DNA from: Nesterenkonia sandarakina
Lineage (GTDB): Bacteria > Actinomycetota > Actinomycetes > Actinomycetales > Micrococcaceae
NCBI RefSeq assembly: GCF_003003175.1
Contig: NZ_PVTY01000006.1
Coordinates: forward strand, 1-64,000
DNA: 64,000 nucleotides
Direction: 5' to 3'
The translations under genes and the position numbers were made by a program. This document shows positions 24,587-33,518 of this stretch, piece after piece. Position 1 is the stretch's first letter. Every line of letters starts with the position of its first letter. The notes beneath the pieces were generated by a model. That model saw only the letters and a program-made list of their open reading frames with translations, ran no database searches and was not told where the DNA came from.

Positions 24587-25480
24587 TCAGCTCATCCGGG
24601 CCGCGGCGCGGCGGACCGCCGCGGTCAGCCGGTCCATCGCGGAGGTGGTGCTGGACCAGTGCTGCCAGTGCAGGGTGGTCTCCTGCTGACCGATCTCCTG
24701 GACGATCGCCAGGTCCCGATGCGTCCCTTCCATGACCCCGGCGGGCATCATGGACTCGGGAATCATCCCCCAGCCCAGTCCGTAGCCGACGGCCGCGTTA
24801 TAGGCCTCCACCGAGGGCACCATATGCGTCGTCGGAGTCCCGGAGACCCCGAGCCGGCGCAGGCCCGTGCGCTGGAGCGAATCCCGGATGCCGTACTCCA
24901 CCAGCGGAACCCGCTGCCAGTCCACCGTCCCGCCGATGGAACGGTGCCGATCGAGCAGCTCGGTGCTCGCGACCGGCCAGTACCGCATGACCCCCAGCAC
25001 GGTGGAGCGGCATCCGGAGACCGGCGCGGGGTTCTCCGCCACCGCAGCAGCCACCGTGCCGTTGCGCAGCAGCTCGTGGGTGTGCTCCTGGTCCTCGGCG
25101 TAGAAATGCAGCTCCACATCGTCCCAGGTGGCGGCCTCCTGCAGCACCCGCAGGAACCAGCTGGCCAGGGAGTCGGCGTTCACCGCCACCGAGAGGGTGA
25201 CCGTGGGCGCCGCCTGTCCGGGGATCCGGTGGAAGCCGAGGCTGCGTCGCGCCTCATCCTCGAGCATCACGGTCTGCCGCGCGATCCGCAGCAGCTCCGC
25301 CCCGGACTCGGTGGGCACCACCGGGACCGTGCGGGTGAGCAGCACATGGCCGACCTCCTTCTCCAGCGCCTTGATCCGCTGGGAGAAGGCGGAGCCGGAG
25401 ATCTGCAGCAGCGCGGCGGCGGACTCGAAGGTCCCCTCGTCCACCGCCGCGACGAAGGCACGCAGGTGATCGGTGTTCAT
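24587..25480 (-). CDS. lysG: LysR-type regulator of lysine/arginine export (LysG/ArgP)
   Basis: A 297-residue LysR-type regulator of the ArgP/LysG subgroup. The N-terminal HTH reads MNTDHLRAFVAAVDEGTFES and ISGSAFSQRIKALEKEVGHV; the C-terminal effector domain follows. In Corynebacterium LysG activates lysE when basic amino acids accumulate, and here it is divergent from an LysE gene with 94 bases between starts, the same arrangement. A 19-bp palindrome lies in that gap. Identification as LysG rests on subgroup motifs and context. Confidence 0.85.
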   Translation of the reverse strand: MNTDHLRAFVAAVDEGTFESAAALLQISGSAFSQRIKALEKEVGHVLLTRTVPVVPTESGAELLRIARQTVMLEDEARRSLGFHRIPGQAAPTVTLSVAVNADSLASWFLRVLQEAATWDDVELHFYAEDQEHTHELLRNGTVAAAVAENPAPVSGCRSTVLGVMRYWPVASTELLDRHRSIGGTVDWQRVPLVEYGIRDSLQRTGLRRLGVSGTPTTHMVPSVEAYNAAVGYGLGWGMIPESMMPAGVMEGTHRDLAIVQEIGQQETTLHWQHWSSTTSAMDRLTAAVRRAAARMS

Positions 25481-25501
25481 GGGGACAAGCCTACCTGGGC
25501 A

Positions 25502-25520
25502 TCTGAAGCATTGCTTCAGA
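25502..25520. promoter_or_regulatory. LysG operator candidate
   Basis: TCTGAAGCATTGCTTCAGA is a perfect 9-bp inverted repeat around one base, containing the LysR-type T-N11-A pattern. It lies between the divergent lysG and lysE starts, 22 bases upstream of the lysG ATG. Confidence 0.65.
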
Positions 25521-25574
25521 TAGTGAAGGATGATGAGCTGGTGCGGATGGGGGTGTGGGTTCCAAGATGGAGCC

Positions 25575-26267
25575 ATGACCATCTTGCTCACCGGATTCCT
25601 GACCTGCCTGGCCCTCATCGTCGCGATCGGCCCGCAGAGCGCCTGGCTGCTGCGCCAGGGCCTGCGCCGGGACCGCGTGCTGCTGGCCGTGACCTGCTGC
25701 ATCTTCGGCGACATCCTGCTGATCGCACTGGGCACCGCAGGGGTCGGCGCGGTACTCGATCACGCGCCGTGGCTGATGGAGGTGCTGCGCTGGCTGGGCG
25801 TGTCCTACCTGACCTGGTTCGCCTACCGCTCCTTCCGCTCGGCCCGCCGCGCGGGTCAGGCTCTGAAGCCCGGTGTCCACGTCGAGCTCTCCAGCCAGCA
25901 GCACGACGACGACGCGCCCGCCGGCTCCGGCGGAGGCGGCGGTGCCCTCAAGCAGGCACAGCGGGTCCAGGTCACCCGGATCTCCTCGATCGCCGCGACC
26001 GGGCTCAGCGTGAGCATCCTCAACCCGCACGCCTGGGTGGACACGATGGTGGTGCTGGGCACCATGGCGAACACCTTCGGGGATCAGCGCTGGCTCTTCG
26101 CCGGCGGCGCGGTGCTGGCCTCGATCATCTGGTTCAGCGCGCTGGCCCTGGGCGGTGCGGTGCTCTCGAAGTGGCTCAACCGGCCGCGCACCTGGCAGGT
26201 GCTCGACATCCTCGTCGGAGCGATCATGCTCGTGGTCGCCGGTCTGCTGGCGTTCAGCGGCTTCTAG
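25575..26267 (+). CDS. lysE: LysE-family basic amino acid exporter
   Basis: A 230-residue LysE-type exporter with about five to six membrane helices. It begins LLTGFLTCLALIVAIGPQSAWLLRQGL, the family signature (GPQ/N), and the HWG equivalents appear in GLSVSILNPHAWVDTMVVLG. A Gly/Asp-rich loop (HDDDAPAGSGGGGG) at residues ~115-128 interrupts the middle and is absent from most LysE proteins. It exports L-lysine and L-arginine. It is divergent from lysG. Its stop overlaps the stop of the facing gene through CTAG. Confidence 0.9.
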   Translation: MTILLTGFLTCLALIVAIGPQSAWLLRQGLRRDRVLLAVTCCIFGDILLIALGTAGVGAVLDHAPWLMEVLRWLGVSYLTWFAYRSFRSARRAGQALKPGVHVELSSQQHDDDAPAGSGGGGGALKQAQRVQVTRISSIAATGLSVSILNPHAWVDTMVVLGTMANTFGDQRWLFAGGAVLASIIWFSALALGGAVLSKWLNRPRTWQVLDILVGAIMLVVAGLLAFSGF

Positions 26268-27832
26268 TTCGGCCGCTTCGGGTGTCGGCGCAGCACCGAC
26301 TGCGCGGCATGGAACCCGGCCATTCCATGCGCCCCGCCGCCCGGAGGCGCTGAGGCGGAGCAGAGGTAGACCTCCGGGCCGGCACCATCAGGCGTCAGGA
26401 CCTCTGGCGCACCCGGCGCCTCATCCCCGGCATGCGGCACCCGGTAGGGATCCGCGCGCAGCGCCGGGCGGGCCAGGAACTGGCGCAGCGTCGGGGCACC
26501 GGCGCTGATCGAGCCGCCGACCAGGTTGGGGTTCCACTCCTGCAGGTCCGCGGGGCTCCAGAGCCTGCGCGCCTGCACGGTCGCGCCGAACCCGGGGGCC
26601 TGGGCCTCGATCTCGGCCTCGATCATCTTCGCGGCGCGCGTCACCGCAGGTCCGGAGAGTCCGCCGGGCACATGGGCGTACGCCCAGGCCACGGTGCGCT
26701 CATCGGGTGTTCGGGAGGCGTCCGCAACACTGGGCTGGGTCAGCAGCACATACGGCCGTCCGGGCAGAGTGCCGCGCACGGCGGCGGCCTCGGAGGCAGC
26801 CATCTGCGAGGCTCCCCCTCCCAGGTGCACGGTGCCGGCCTGGCCCATGGACTCATGCCGCCAGGGGATCGGGCCCTCGAGCAGGTAGTCGATCTTCACG
26901 ATGCCGCTGCCATAGTTCCACCGGCTCAGCGCCCGTGAGTAGCCGCGCGGCAGCCGCAGTCCGCCGAAGCCGCGCAGCTGCCGCGGGGTCAGGTCCAGCA
27001 GCACCGCGTCGGGCATGTGCGCCTGGGCTCCGGTGCTGCCGGGTTGGCGCAGCTCCTCCAGGCCGGTGATCCGGCGACCGGTGACCACCCTGCCGCCGTG
27101 CGATTCGAGCTCCGCGACCAGGGCGCTCACCACCGCGCCGGAGCCTCCGCGGGCCACCGGCCAGCCGCTCACCTGCGCGGCGGCGCCGAGCAGCAGCCCG
27201 AAGGCTGAGGTCAGCGGTCTGCGCAGGTCGGTGGTGGCGTGCCCGGAGAGCCCGGCGAAGAGCGCCTTGGTCGGGGCCTCGGTGAAGATCTGCTGCAGCC
27301 AGGTCGCCGGCCAGGCGCCGCGCGCCCCGATCTGCACCAGGGACTGCACCCGACGCGCGGCCGAATCGGACTGCAGGTTGCTCAGCGGGGCGGTCACCGG
27401 GGTCATCCCGGCGCGCAGCACCCGGTCCCAGTCCCGGGCGACCGGTCCGAAGACCCGAGTCCAGGCGGTGCCGTCGGGGCCCAGCCCCGCGGCGGTGTCG
27501 CTGACCGAGGCGTGCAGCAGGACCGGCGGGGCGCCGTGGTCGAGCCCGTGGGCGGCGGGGATCGGGGGGTGGACGTATTGAAGGCCGTGGCGCTCGACCC
27601 CGGGGACCGGCGGCGGTCCGAAGGGGAACACGCTGGCGCCGAGGTCGCTGATCACGCCCTCCCCGCCGGGGACCCCGCGGCCGAGCTCACCAGCGAAGAG
27701 CTCGGCTGAGCGCATCGCGCCGCCGGGCGCGTCGGCGGCCTCGTAGACGGTGACCTCCCAGCCGGCCTGGGCCAGCAGGCAGGCTGCGGTCAGCCCGTTC
27801 GGACCCGACCCGACGACGGCGGCTCGCTTCAT
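26264..27832 (-). CDS. CrtI/phytoene-desaturase-like FAD oxidoreductase
   Basis: A 522-residue flavoprotein with the N-terminal dinucleotide-binding motif AAVVGSGPNGLTAACLLAQAG, followed by EAADAPGGAMRSAEL. The second half contains the substrate domain with GGSGAVVSALVAELESHGGRVVTG, which matches phytoene desaturase-related proteins (COG1233). Such enzymes oxidise isoprenoids or related chains, but no carotenoid genes are nearby. ATG 27832 overlaps the upstream membrane-protein gene by 4 bases, so the pair is cotranscribed. The real substrate is unknown. Confidence 0.8.
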   Translation of the reverse strand: MKRAAVVGSGPNGLTAACLLAQAGWEVTVYEAADAPGGAMRSAELFAGELGRGVPGGEGVISDLGASVFPFGPPPVPGVERHGLQYVHPPIPAAHGLDHGAPPVLLHASVSDTAAGLGPDGTAWTRVFGPVARDWDRVLRAGMTPVTAPLSNLQSDSAARRVQSLVQIGARGAWPATWLQQIFTEAPTKALFAGLSGHATTDLRRPLTSAFGLLLGAAAQVSGWPVARGGSGAVVSALVAELESHGGRVVTGRRITGLEELRQPGSTGAQAHMPDAVLLDLTPRQLRGFGGLRLPRGYSRALSRWNYGSGIVKIDYLLEGPIPWRHESMGQAGTVHLGGGASQMAASEAAAVRGTLPGRPYVLLTQPSVADASRTPDERTVAWAYAHVPGGLSGPAVTRAAKMIEAEIEAQAPGFGATVQARRLWSPADLQEWNPNLVGGSISAGAPTLRQFLARPALRADPYRVPHAGDEAPGAPEVLTPDGAGPEVYLCSASAPPGGGAHGMAGFHAAQSVLRRHPKRPN

Positions 27833-29088
27833 GAGAAGGGGCCTTTCAGCTGCGCGACCTGGGCCGCGATGTTGCGGATGAACACCACCATCCAGGAGAG
27901 CAGCACGGCGGCGCCGATGAGCTCCAATGATGTCAGGTTGTAGTAGCCGATGGGCTCCCAGAGGGCGCCCGCGAAGATCACGCCCGCGGCGGCCAGGTAG
28001 CTGACCAGGTAGAAGGTGCGCGGGAAGCCGGGCAGCAGGTAGGGCATGCCGAGGAGCAGGATCAGGAAGGACAAGCCGAAGCCGGCGGTGAAGAGCACGT
28101 GGATGTCGTGATGCAGGCTGATCGGCACCAGCCCGACCCCGGCGAGGGAGACGCCCATGGCGATCATGACCGAACGGACCAGTCCGATCCGTGGGCGAGA
28201 GACGTGCCGACTCACCGCTGCGGTGAGCCGGGCCCCCAGCGGCAGGCTGCCGTTGGGACGGCGGCGGCCTGCCTGACGCCGCTCCAGCTCCTGGTCGCGG
28301 GTGCCGGAGATGTGATCGGACCAGATCTCCAGGTCCCGGGTGATGAACGCGGTCAGGGTGGTGATGATCGTTCCGGAGACCACCAGGGTGGTGTTGAAGG
28401 TCCAGAAGGAGGTCAGCCCGGCCTGGCCGGTGCCCAGCTCGGAGAACATCACGTGCCACCAGAACGGGTTCTCCGCGAAGATCATCGAGACCAGCACGCC
28501 GGAGGCGGTGAAGATCGCGAGCAGCGTGGAGAGGGTGAACGCGTTGATCCGCGCGCCGGAGTTGAAGCTGAAGTATCCGGCCGTGCCCCCGACGATGGCC
28601 AGCAGCACCGCTCCCGCGATGTGGTCCACGGTCAGCCCGATGAAGGCCTCCTGGAAGACTCGGAAGAGGCCGAGGGAGACCATCACCGCGATCGAGGCGT
28701 GGACCACCAGCAGTGCGAGGGTGTCCATCACCTGCCGGATCCGGGGTCGCTGGCCCAGCCAGATGTTCGCCAGTCGGGTGTTCAGCGAGAAGCCGAGCAG
28801 GAAGGCGAGCGCGGCGGTGACGCCGCCGACCACGGAGCCGTAGACCTGGATGGACTCCTCCCCGGCGAGCGGCGGCCGGTGATCGCCGAAGACGAAGAAT
28901 CCCAGTCCGAGCCCGATGAGCGCGCCGCCGATGGCGCACCAGATCGCCCGGGACTCGATGAGCACCTGGAGCCGAGCCTGGGTCTCGGCCTGGGACCGGG
29001 TGGTCTCCGCGGGGTGGGTGGCCTCCTCCACCGCCGCCTGCGCCGCAAGTCGGCGGGCGGTGCCATGGGTGGACGGGGATCTGATCAC
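27829..29088 (-). CDS. Large integral membrane protein of unknown function
   Basis: A 419-residue protein with about nine hydrophobic segments, including a first pair (AIWCAIGGALIGLGLGFFVFG and SVVGGVTAALAFLLGFSLN) and a last group ending WMVVFIRNIAAQV. A basic cytoplasmic loop (RRQAGRRRPNGSL) sits in the middle. I do not recognise the family. It precedes and overlaps the CrtI-like oxidoreductase, so it may supply a membrane partner or substrate channel for that enzyme. Confidence 0.7.
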   Translation of the reverse strand: MIRSPSTHGTARRLAAQAAVEEATHPAETTRSQAETQARLQVLIESRAIWCAIGGALIGLGLGFFVFGDHRPPLAGEESIQVYGSVVGGVTAALAFLLGFSLNTRLANIWLGQRPRIRQVMDTLALLVVHASIAVMVSLGLFRVFQEAFIGLTVDHIAGAVLLAIVGGTAGYFSFNSGARINAFTLSTLLAIFTASGVLVSMIFAENPFWWHVMFSELGTGQAGLTSFWTFNTTLVVSGTIITTLTAFITRDLEIWSDHISGTRDQELERRQAGRRRPNGSLPLGARLTAAVSRHVSRPRIGLVRSVMIAMGVSLAGVGLVPISLHHDIHVLFTAGFGLSFLILLLGMPYLLPGFPRTFYLVSYLAAAGVIFAGALWEPIGYYNLTSLELIGAAVLLSWMVVFIRNIAAQVAQLKGPFS

Positions 29089-29105
29089 CGCCCAAGCCTT
29101 GCCGT

Positions 29106-29132
29106 CGCACCAGCTTCTTGCAAGCTGGTGCG
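29106..29132. promoter_or_regulatory. Perfect 11-bp palindrome between divergent genes
   Basis: CGCACCAGCTT and AAGCTGGTGCG flank the 5-base loop CTTGC. It lies 18 bases upstream of the minus-strand membrane protein start and 58 upstream of the plus-strand SRPBCC gene. Either a dimeric repressor site or a 5'-UTR hairpin; position favours an operator shared by both genes. Confidence 0.55.
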
Positions 29133-29190
29133 GTGAACTCCCAGCGAACGGACCCCTCCGGTGGGCAGTGCCGCCCTAGACTTGGCGCTC

Positions 29191-29727
29191 ATGAGCACTC
29201 CGACGCCTGACGCACCCGGCCACCGAGACGCCCTCCGCCCGCCTCAGCCGGTGGATCGAGGTGACCATGTCGTGGCCTTCAGCGCAGAGGTCTCCGCCTC
29301 GGCGGAGCAGGTCTTCGCCCTGGTCGCGGATCCGCACCGGCACCATGAGATCGACGGATCCGGCACCGTGCAGAGCCGGGCGTTCGGTCCGCATCGCCTT
29401 CAGCCCGGCGATCGCTTCAGCGTTGCCATGCGAGTGTTCGGGATCCCCTACCGGCTGCCGCTGAGGGTGCTGACCGCGGCTCCGCCGACGCCGCAGCGGA
29501 CCGGGGTGCTGGAGTGGGCCCAGCCCACCGGGCACCGGTGGCGCTGGGAGATGACCCCGGTCCCGGCGGACACGAACCGCACAGTGGTCACCGAGTCCTA
29601 CGACGCACGGGCTCAGCTCCGAGTCATGCGAGCGGCCCTGAGACTCTCGAAGGTCTACTCCCGCAACGGGCGTGGGATCGAGGCCTCACTCTCCAGGCTG
29701 CAGAAACGGTTCGGCCCTGACGCGTGA
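29191..29727 (+). CDS. SRPBCC-family lipid/ligand-binding protein
   Basis: A 178-residue START-like (Bet v1 / polyketide cyclase) domain. Segments such as FSAEVSASAEQVFALVADPH, GPHRLQPGDRFSVAM and RWRWEMTPVPADTNRTVVTE form the expected helix-grip fold. Members bind lipids, hormones or polyketides. ATG 29191 is used because upstream residues are unconserved. It is divergent from the membrane-protein/CrtI-like pair, from which it is separated by the 11-bp palindrome. Confidence 0.75.
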   Translation: MSTPTPDAPGHRDALRPPQPVDRGDHVVAFSAEVSASAEQVFALVADPHRHHEIDGSGTVQSRAFGPHRLQPGDRFSVAMRVFGIPYRLPLRVLTAAPPTPQRTGVLEWAQPTGHRWRWEMTPVPADTNRTVVTESYDARAQLRVMRAALRLSKVYSRNGRGIEASLSRLQKRFGPDA

Positions 29728-29858
29728 GCGCAGCATCCGACCCGTGGACCGACCCGGGCTCTGCCTCACCGATGGACTAGCATTAGCCGCACACCAGCGC
29801 CCGCCGCCGCGAGGCCGCGGATCTCGGACGGGTGCTATGACCTCGGGAGAGGAGATGC

Positions 29859-30695
29859 ATGTTCGATGTTGATACTGACCGAACCCTCGTAGCGGCAGCA
29901 GACCTGGTCAACACCAGTGCTGGACTGCGCAGTGCCACGCCCGGTCTTGACCAGCTCACCACGGTGACGCAGCTCAAGGATTATCTGGGTTCACGAGATC
30001 CCGGCATGCGGTGGGCGTCGTCCGGCGCTGACCGCACGCAGCTCGAGAAGGTGCAGCACCTGCGTGAGAAGGTTCAGCGGATCTGGAGCTCGACGCCGAT
30101 CGAGTCCGATGCCCCGGTGCAGGTGCTCAACGAGCTGCTGCACGGTGTGGGGCTCAGGGTCGCTCGCGGCGCCGACGGCGAGTACCGCGCCGAGCCGGTC
30201 CCGGCGTCGAAGGATCTGGCAGATGTGATGACGGCGAGCATCGCCACCGCCATCCAGCACCTGGTGGTGCGGGATGAGACGGTGAGGATGCGGACCTGCA
30301 AGGGTGAGAGCTGTGATGCGGTCATCATCGACCTCACCCGCAATCGCTCACGTCTGTTCTGCGACTTCGGCAACTGCGCCAACCGCGCCCATGTCCGGGC
30401 CTACCGAGCACGTCAGGCGGCACACCGCAAGACGTTCTCAACGGCACGAGAGGCAGCTGCTGCCGCCGCGGTGCATTCGACCCGGCACCAGGGAGCCCTT
30501 GTGGACACGCTGGACAGTCCGCGACTGGCCAAGCCGAGCGCGGCAGAGAAGGCGGCCCAGATCGAAGTGCCGACATCTCAGTCCGCACGGGCGGCCAAGG
30601 AGTTCCGGGATCGGATGCGGGACGAGCTGATGGAGAAGCGCGAGAAGAAATCGGCCAAGAAGCTGAAGAAAGAGAAGAAGAAGGTCAAGAAATAG
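29859..30695 (+). CDS. CGNR zinc-finger regulator with lysine-rich tail
   Basis: A 278-residue protein of the RsiW-like/CGNR (ABATE) group. The N-terminus is DRTLVAAADLVNTSAGLRS with a helical ABATE domain, and the zinc finger reads MRTCKGESCDAVIID...FCDFGNCANRAHVRAYRAR, where the CGN-C-NR pattern is FGNCANR. After residue ~190 the protein continues with an alanine/arginine-rich linker and a tail of mostly Lys (KREKKSAKKLKKEKKK), unusual for the family and possibly DNA-binding. It is likely a stress-type transcription regulator. Confidence 0.75.
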   Translation: MFDVDTDRTLVAAADLVNTSAGLRSATPGLDQLTTVTQLKDYLGSRDPGMRWASSGADRTQLEKVQHLREKVQRIWSSTPIESDAPVQVLNELLHGVGLRVARGADGEYRAEPVPASKDLADVMTASIATAIQHLVVRDETVRMRTCKGESCDAVIIDLTRNRSRLFCDFGNCANRAHVRAYRARQAAHRKTFSTAREAAAAAAVHSTRHQGALVDTLDSPRLAKPSAAEKAAQIEVPTSQSARAAKEFRDRMRDELMEKREKKSAKKLKKEKKKVKK

Positions 30696-30934
30696 CCGGA
30701 TGACTGAGGGACCGTCACGGAAACAGGAGGCTGTGACGTGCTTGTCAGTCAGGCAGCGTGATCCCGGGTCGACTGGTGCTGGTGCTGAGGCGCCGGAGTC
30801 AGTGGGCCCGGGACCAGCGCGCCCAGAATCCGTGCTGGCCCGCATCCTCGGACCTGGAGGATCTGCCGGCCGTGAGGGTCAGCGACCCGGGCAGGTCGGT
30901 CACCGCCGAGGGTCGGCGAGTCGGAAGAGTCAGT

Positions 30935-30985
30935 GACCGTGGCGGATCAGCGACCGTGGCGGATCAGCGACGGTGGCGGATCAGC
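30935..30985. repeat. Three tandem 17-bp repeats
   Basis: The unit GACCGTGGCGGATCAGC occurs at 30935-30951 and 30952-30968 identically and at 30969-30985 with one change (GACGG). The last copy overlaps the stop codon (30981-30983) of the following minus-strand gene. The unit is not a multiple of three, so it is not a coding repeat. Confidence 0.8.
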
Positions 30986-31394
30986 GACGCTCGTCGCGTC
31001 GCCCGTAGGTCGGCTCATCGCCGTCCTCGGGCTCCCCGGCACCCCGCCGGGCCTGAGCGGCCTCGTCGGCCTTATTGCGCCGGGCGTCTTCGCGGCGCTT
31101 CGCCACCTGCTGGCGGTAGAGCTCCTCGGAGTTCCGATTCACGCCGGAGCCCTCCGCGAGGTGTTCAGGGTTCTCCCGCGACGCCAGGTGCAGCATCGAG
31201 ATCACCAGCAGCGTCGCGATGAACCCGATCCCGAACGCGATCAGCCCCAGGTCAAGCCGGGCCGGGTTGTCGGTGCCGCCGGATGAGGTGATCAGCGTGA
31301 CGAATCCCGCCACGAAGCCCATGGCGAAAGAGAAGATCAGCGGAGCCTTGACCGTCTCAAGCAGAGATCGGCGCCCCTTATCGTCTTCAGCCAC
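30981..31394 (-). CDS. Small membrane protein with charged C-terminus
   Basis: A 137-residue protein. GTG 31394 is chosen because GAGGAA lies 7 bases upstream; the ATG at 31418 has no such site. Two hydrophobic helices (IFSFAMGFVAGFVTLIT and LGLIAFGIGFIATLLVISML) are followed by a long polar region rich in Arg, Glu and Ala, ending EPTYGRRDERR. Function unknown. The 17-bp tandem repeats begin right after its stop. Confidence 0.6.
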   Translation of the reverse strand: MAEDDKGRRSLLETVKAPLIFSFAMGFVAGFVTLITSSGGTDNPARLDLGLIAFGIGFIATLLVISMLHLASRENPEHLAEGSGVNRNSEELYRQQVAKRREDARRNKADEAAQARRGAGEPEDGDEPTYGRRDERR

Positions 31395-31508
31395 TTGGAG
31401 TTCCTCGTTCCTGAGCATCGGTATCTGGTCTCTGATGGGCTGCGCGTGCGGCGCGGCACCACCAGATCAATTCTACGTCCTGTAGTAGAACGGGGACGAT
31501 TCAGCGAC

Positions 31509-32078
31509 TCAACGAGTCGACGCACGCCCGCGCTTGGCGTCATGGAGCAGTCCGGCGCCGCTGATCAAGAGCACCACTGCCATGATGACCACGCCCATGC
31601 CGGCGAGCCCGAGGATCCCGTGCGGGTCCAGGTGCAGGCCGACTCCCAGCGCGAGGCCGGTCAGCACGCCCACGGCGCCGAGGATGATCTGGTCCCGTGC
31701 CGGCACGAAGTCGTTCCTGGCGCGGAGGCCTCCGATGAGCTCGGCCACGCCCATCGCGGCGAAGCCGATGGCAGCGATCACGGCGGCCGCGGTGGCGGTG
31801 TCCACGAAGATCACCGCGACACCGGAGAGCACCCAGGCCGCAGCGCCCATGGCCAGCGGACCGCGCAGCGAGATCGGCACCGCCTCGACCTTCGCGTAGT
31901 CCCAGACGGCCGTGGCGCCGAGCACGAAGAACCCGGCGATCGAGATCTTCAGCAGGGTGACGGTCTCCTCCTGCCAGAAGATCGCGACCACTGCGAAGAC
32001 GACGGTGATGACCGCGCGCAGCCAGACCGGACGGGTCAGCTCTTCGGCGGTGGAGGCGGGGATCTTCTGCACAGGCAC
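31509..32078 (-). CDS. HdeD/DUF308-like membrane protein
   Basis: A 189-residue protein with about six helices: LRAVITVVFAVVAIFWQEE, LKISIAGFFVLGATAVWDY, LAMGAAAWVLSGVAVIF, AVIAAIGFAAMGVAELIGGL, ILGAVGVLTGLALGVGLHL and VVIMAVVLLISGAGLLH. The short paired helices with the WVLSG and GLRAR elements resemble the acid-resistance HdeD/DUF308 group. It starts with GTG 32078. Role unknown; possibly stress-related. Confidence 0.65.
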   Translation of the reverse strand: MPVQKIPASTAEELTRPVWLRAVITVVFAVVAIFWQEETVTLLKISIAGFFVLGATAVWDYAKVEAVPISLRGPLAMGAAAWVLSGVAVIFVDTATAAAVIAAIGFAAMGVAELIGGLRARNDFVPARDQIILGAVGVLTGLALGVGLHLDPHGILGLAGMGVVIMAVVLLISGAGLLHDAKRGRASTR

Positions 32079-32153
32079 GCCTAGAAGTCTACAGCCGCGG
32101 CCATGACCCGCGGCCCACGGGCGGGATGCGGCACCACCTCTGACCTCCGCGAC

Positions 32154-33518
32154 TCAGCGGTGCTCGCCGGCGATCATCCAGCGCTCACCGCGGGCGCGGA
32201 TCCCGAGCGTCACCCCGCGGGCCCCCATGAAGACCACGGCGAACCCGGCCCAGAGCCAGAGGATCGCCTCGGTGCCGCTGAATCCGGCGCTGGAGACCCA
32301 CCACAGCACCGGGAGGTACACCGCGAGGTTCACCAGGCCGACGACGGCGAGGTAGCGCACGTCGCCGGCACCCATGAGCACGCCGTCGAGCACGAAGACG
32401 AAACCGGCGAGCGGCTGGGCCGCGGCCATGACCAGCAGCGCGGCGGTGATGCCGGCCGCCACGCGGGCGTCCGGGGTGAACAGCGCCGGGGCGAAGGGTG
32501 CCGCGAGCGCGATCAGCCCGCCGGTGATCACGCCGAACCCGAGCCCCCAGCGGATCATCGTGCGGGTCATCGCCTTGGCCTCGCGCACCCGGGAGGCGCC
32601 CAGCTCCTTGCCGATCAGCGCCTGCGCAGCGATGGCCAGCGCGTCGAGCACGAACGCCAGGGTGGAGAAGATGGTGAACGCCACCTGGTGCGCGGCGAGG
32701 GTATGCGGTCCCAGATCGGTGGCGATCAGGACCGTGGCGACGATGGCCGCGCGCAGCGACACGGTGCGCAGCATCATCCAGGAGCCCACGCTGGCCGCCT
32801 GGCGCAGCGCGATCGGGTCCACACCCAGGGGCACGCCAGCCGCCCGCATCCGGGGCACCAGCATCGCCAGGTACGCCACCGCCATCCCCCACTGGGCGAT
32901 CGATGTGCCCAGCGCGGCTCCCGCGGTTCCCAGTCCCACCACATGGACCAGCACCAGGTTCAGCACGATGTTCGCGCCGAAGCCCACGGCCGCCACGATC
33001 AGCGGGGTCTTGGTGTCCTGCAGCCCGCGCAGCATCCCGACGGCCGCGAAGACCAGCAGGATCGCAGGCACCCCGGGCAGCGACCAGAGCAGATAGTTCC
33101 AGGCGTGGACCTGCATCTCTCCGGTGCTGCCCATGGCGATCAGCAGCGACTCCCCGAAGGCCAGGCCGGCGAGGGCCAGCACCACACCGAGCATCACGGC
33201 CAGCCAGAGGCCGTCACGACCCGCGGCCAGCGCCCGGGAGAGCCGGCCTGCGCCGAGAAGTCGCGCCACGGCGGGGGTGGTGGAGTAGGCCAGGAAGATC
33301 ATCAGTCCGGTGACCGTGTGCATCACCGTGATTCCCAGGGCCGCCCCGGCGAGCTCATCGACGCCCAGCCGGCCGATGATCGCGGTGTCCGCGAGCAGGA
33401 ACAGCGGTTCGGCCACGAGCGCCCCGAGGGCGGGGACGGCCAGGGCGAGGATCTGGCGTCCCATCGGGCGTGGGTCGCGCGGGGCCCTCGACTCGAGTTC
33501 CGGAGGCTGCGGGTTCAC
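32154..33518 (-). CDS. MATE-family (DinF-like) efflux transporter
   Basis: A 454-residue, 12-helix sodium- or proton-driven multidrug antiporter. It shows ALGALVAEPLFLLADTAIIGRLG in the first half, IMHTVTGLMIFLAYSTTPAVARLLGAG, and WYLLWSLPG-type helices; the second half has VFTIFSTLAFVLDALAIAAQALIG. The DinF subgroup lacks the fused DNA-repair role but shares this size. GTG 33518 overlaps the stop of the upstream CPBP gene in GTGA, so the two are translationally coupled. An internal Met 18 codons later is an alternative start. Confidence 0.88.
   Translation of the reverse strand: MNPQPPELESRAPRDPRPMGRQILALAVPALGALVAEPLFLLADTAIIGRLGVDELAGAALGITVMHTVTGLMIFLAYSTTPAVARLLGAGRLSRALAAGRDGLWLAVMLGVVLALAGLAFGESLLIAMGSTGEMQVHAWNYLLWSLPGVPAILLVFAAVGMLRGLQDTKTPLIVAAVGFGANIVLNLVLVHVVGLGTAGAALGTSIAQWGMAVAYLAMLVPRMRAAGVPLGVDPIALRQAASVGSWMMLRTVSLRAAIVATVLIATDLGPHTLAAHQVAFTIFSTLAFVLDALAIAAQALIGKELGASRVREAKAMTRTMIRWGLGFGVITGGLIALAAPFAPALFTPDARVAAGITAALLVMAAAQPLAGFVFVLDGVLMGAGDVRYLAVVGLVNLAVYLPVLWWVSSAGFSGTEAILWLWAGFAVVFMGARGVTLGIRARGERWMIAGEHR

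Noticed and set aside
30935-30985. CRISPR-like array
   Set aside because: The 17-bp copies are directly adjacent with no spacers, so this is a simple tandem repeat.
30758-31222. Plus-strand frame across the tandem repeats
   Set aside because: It overlaps the well-supported minus-strand gene and consists largely of repeat-derived residues.
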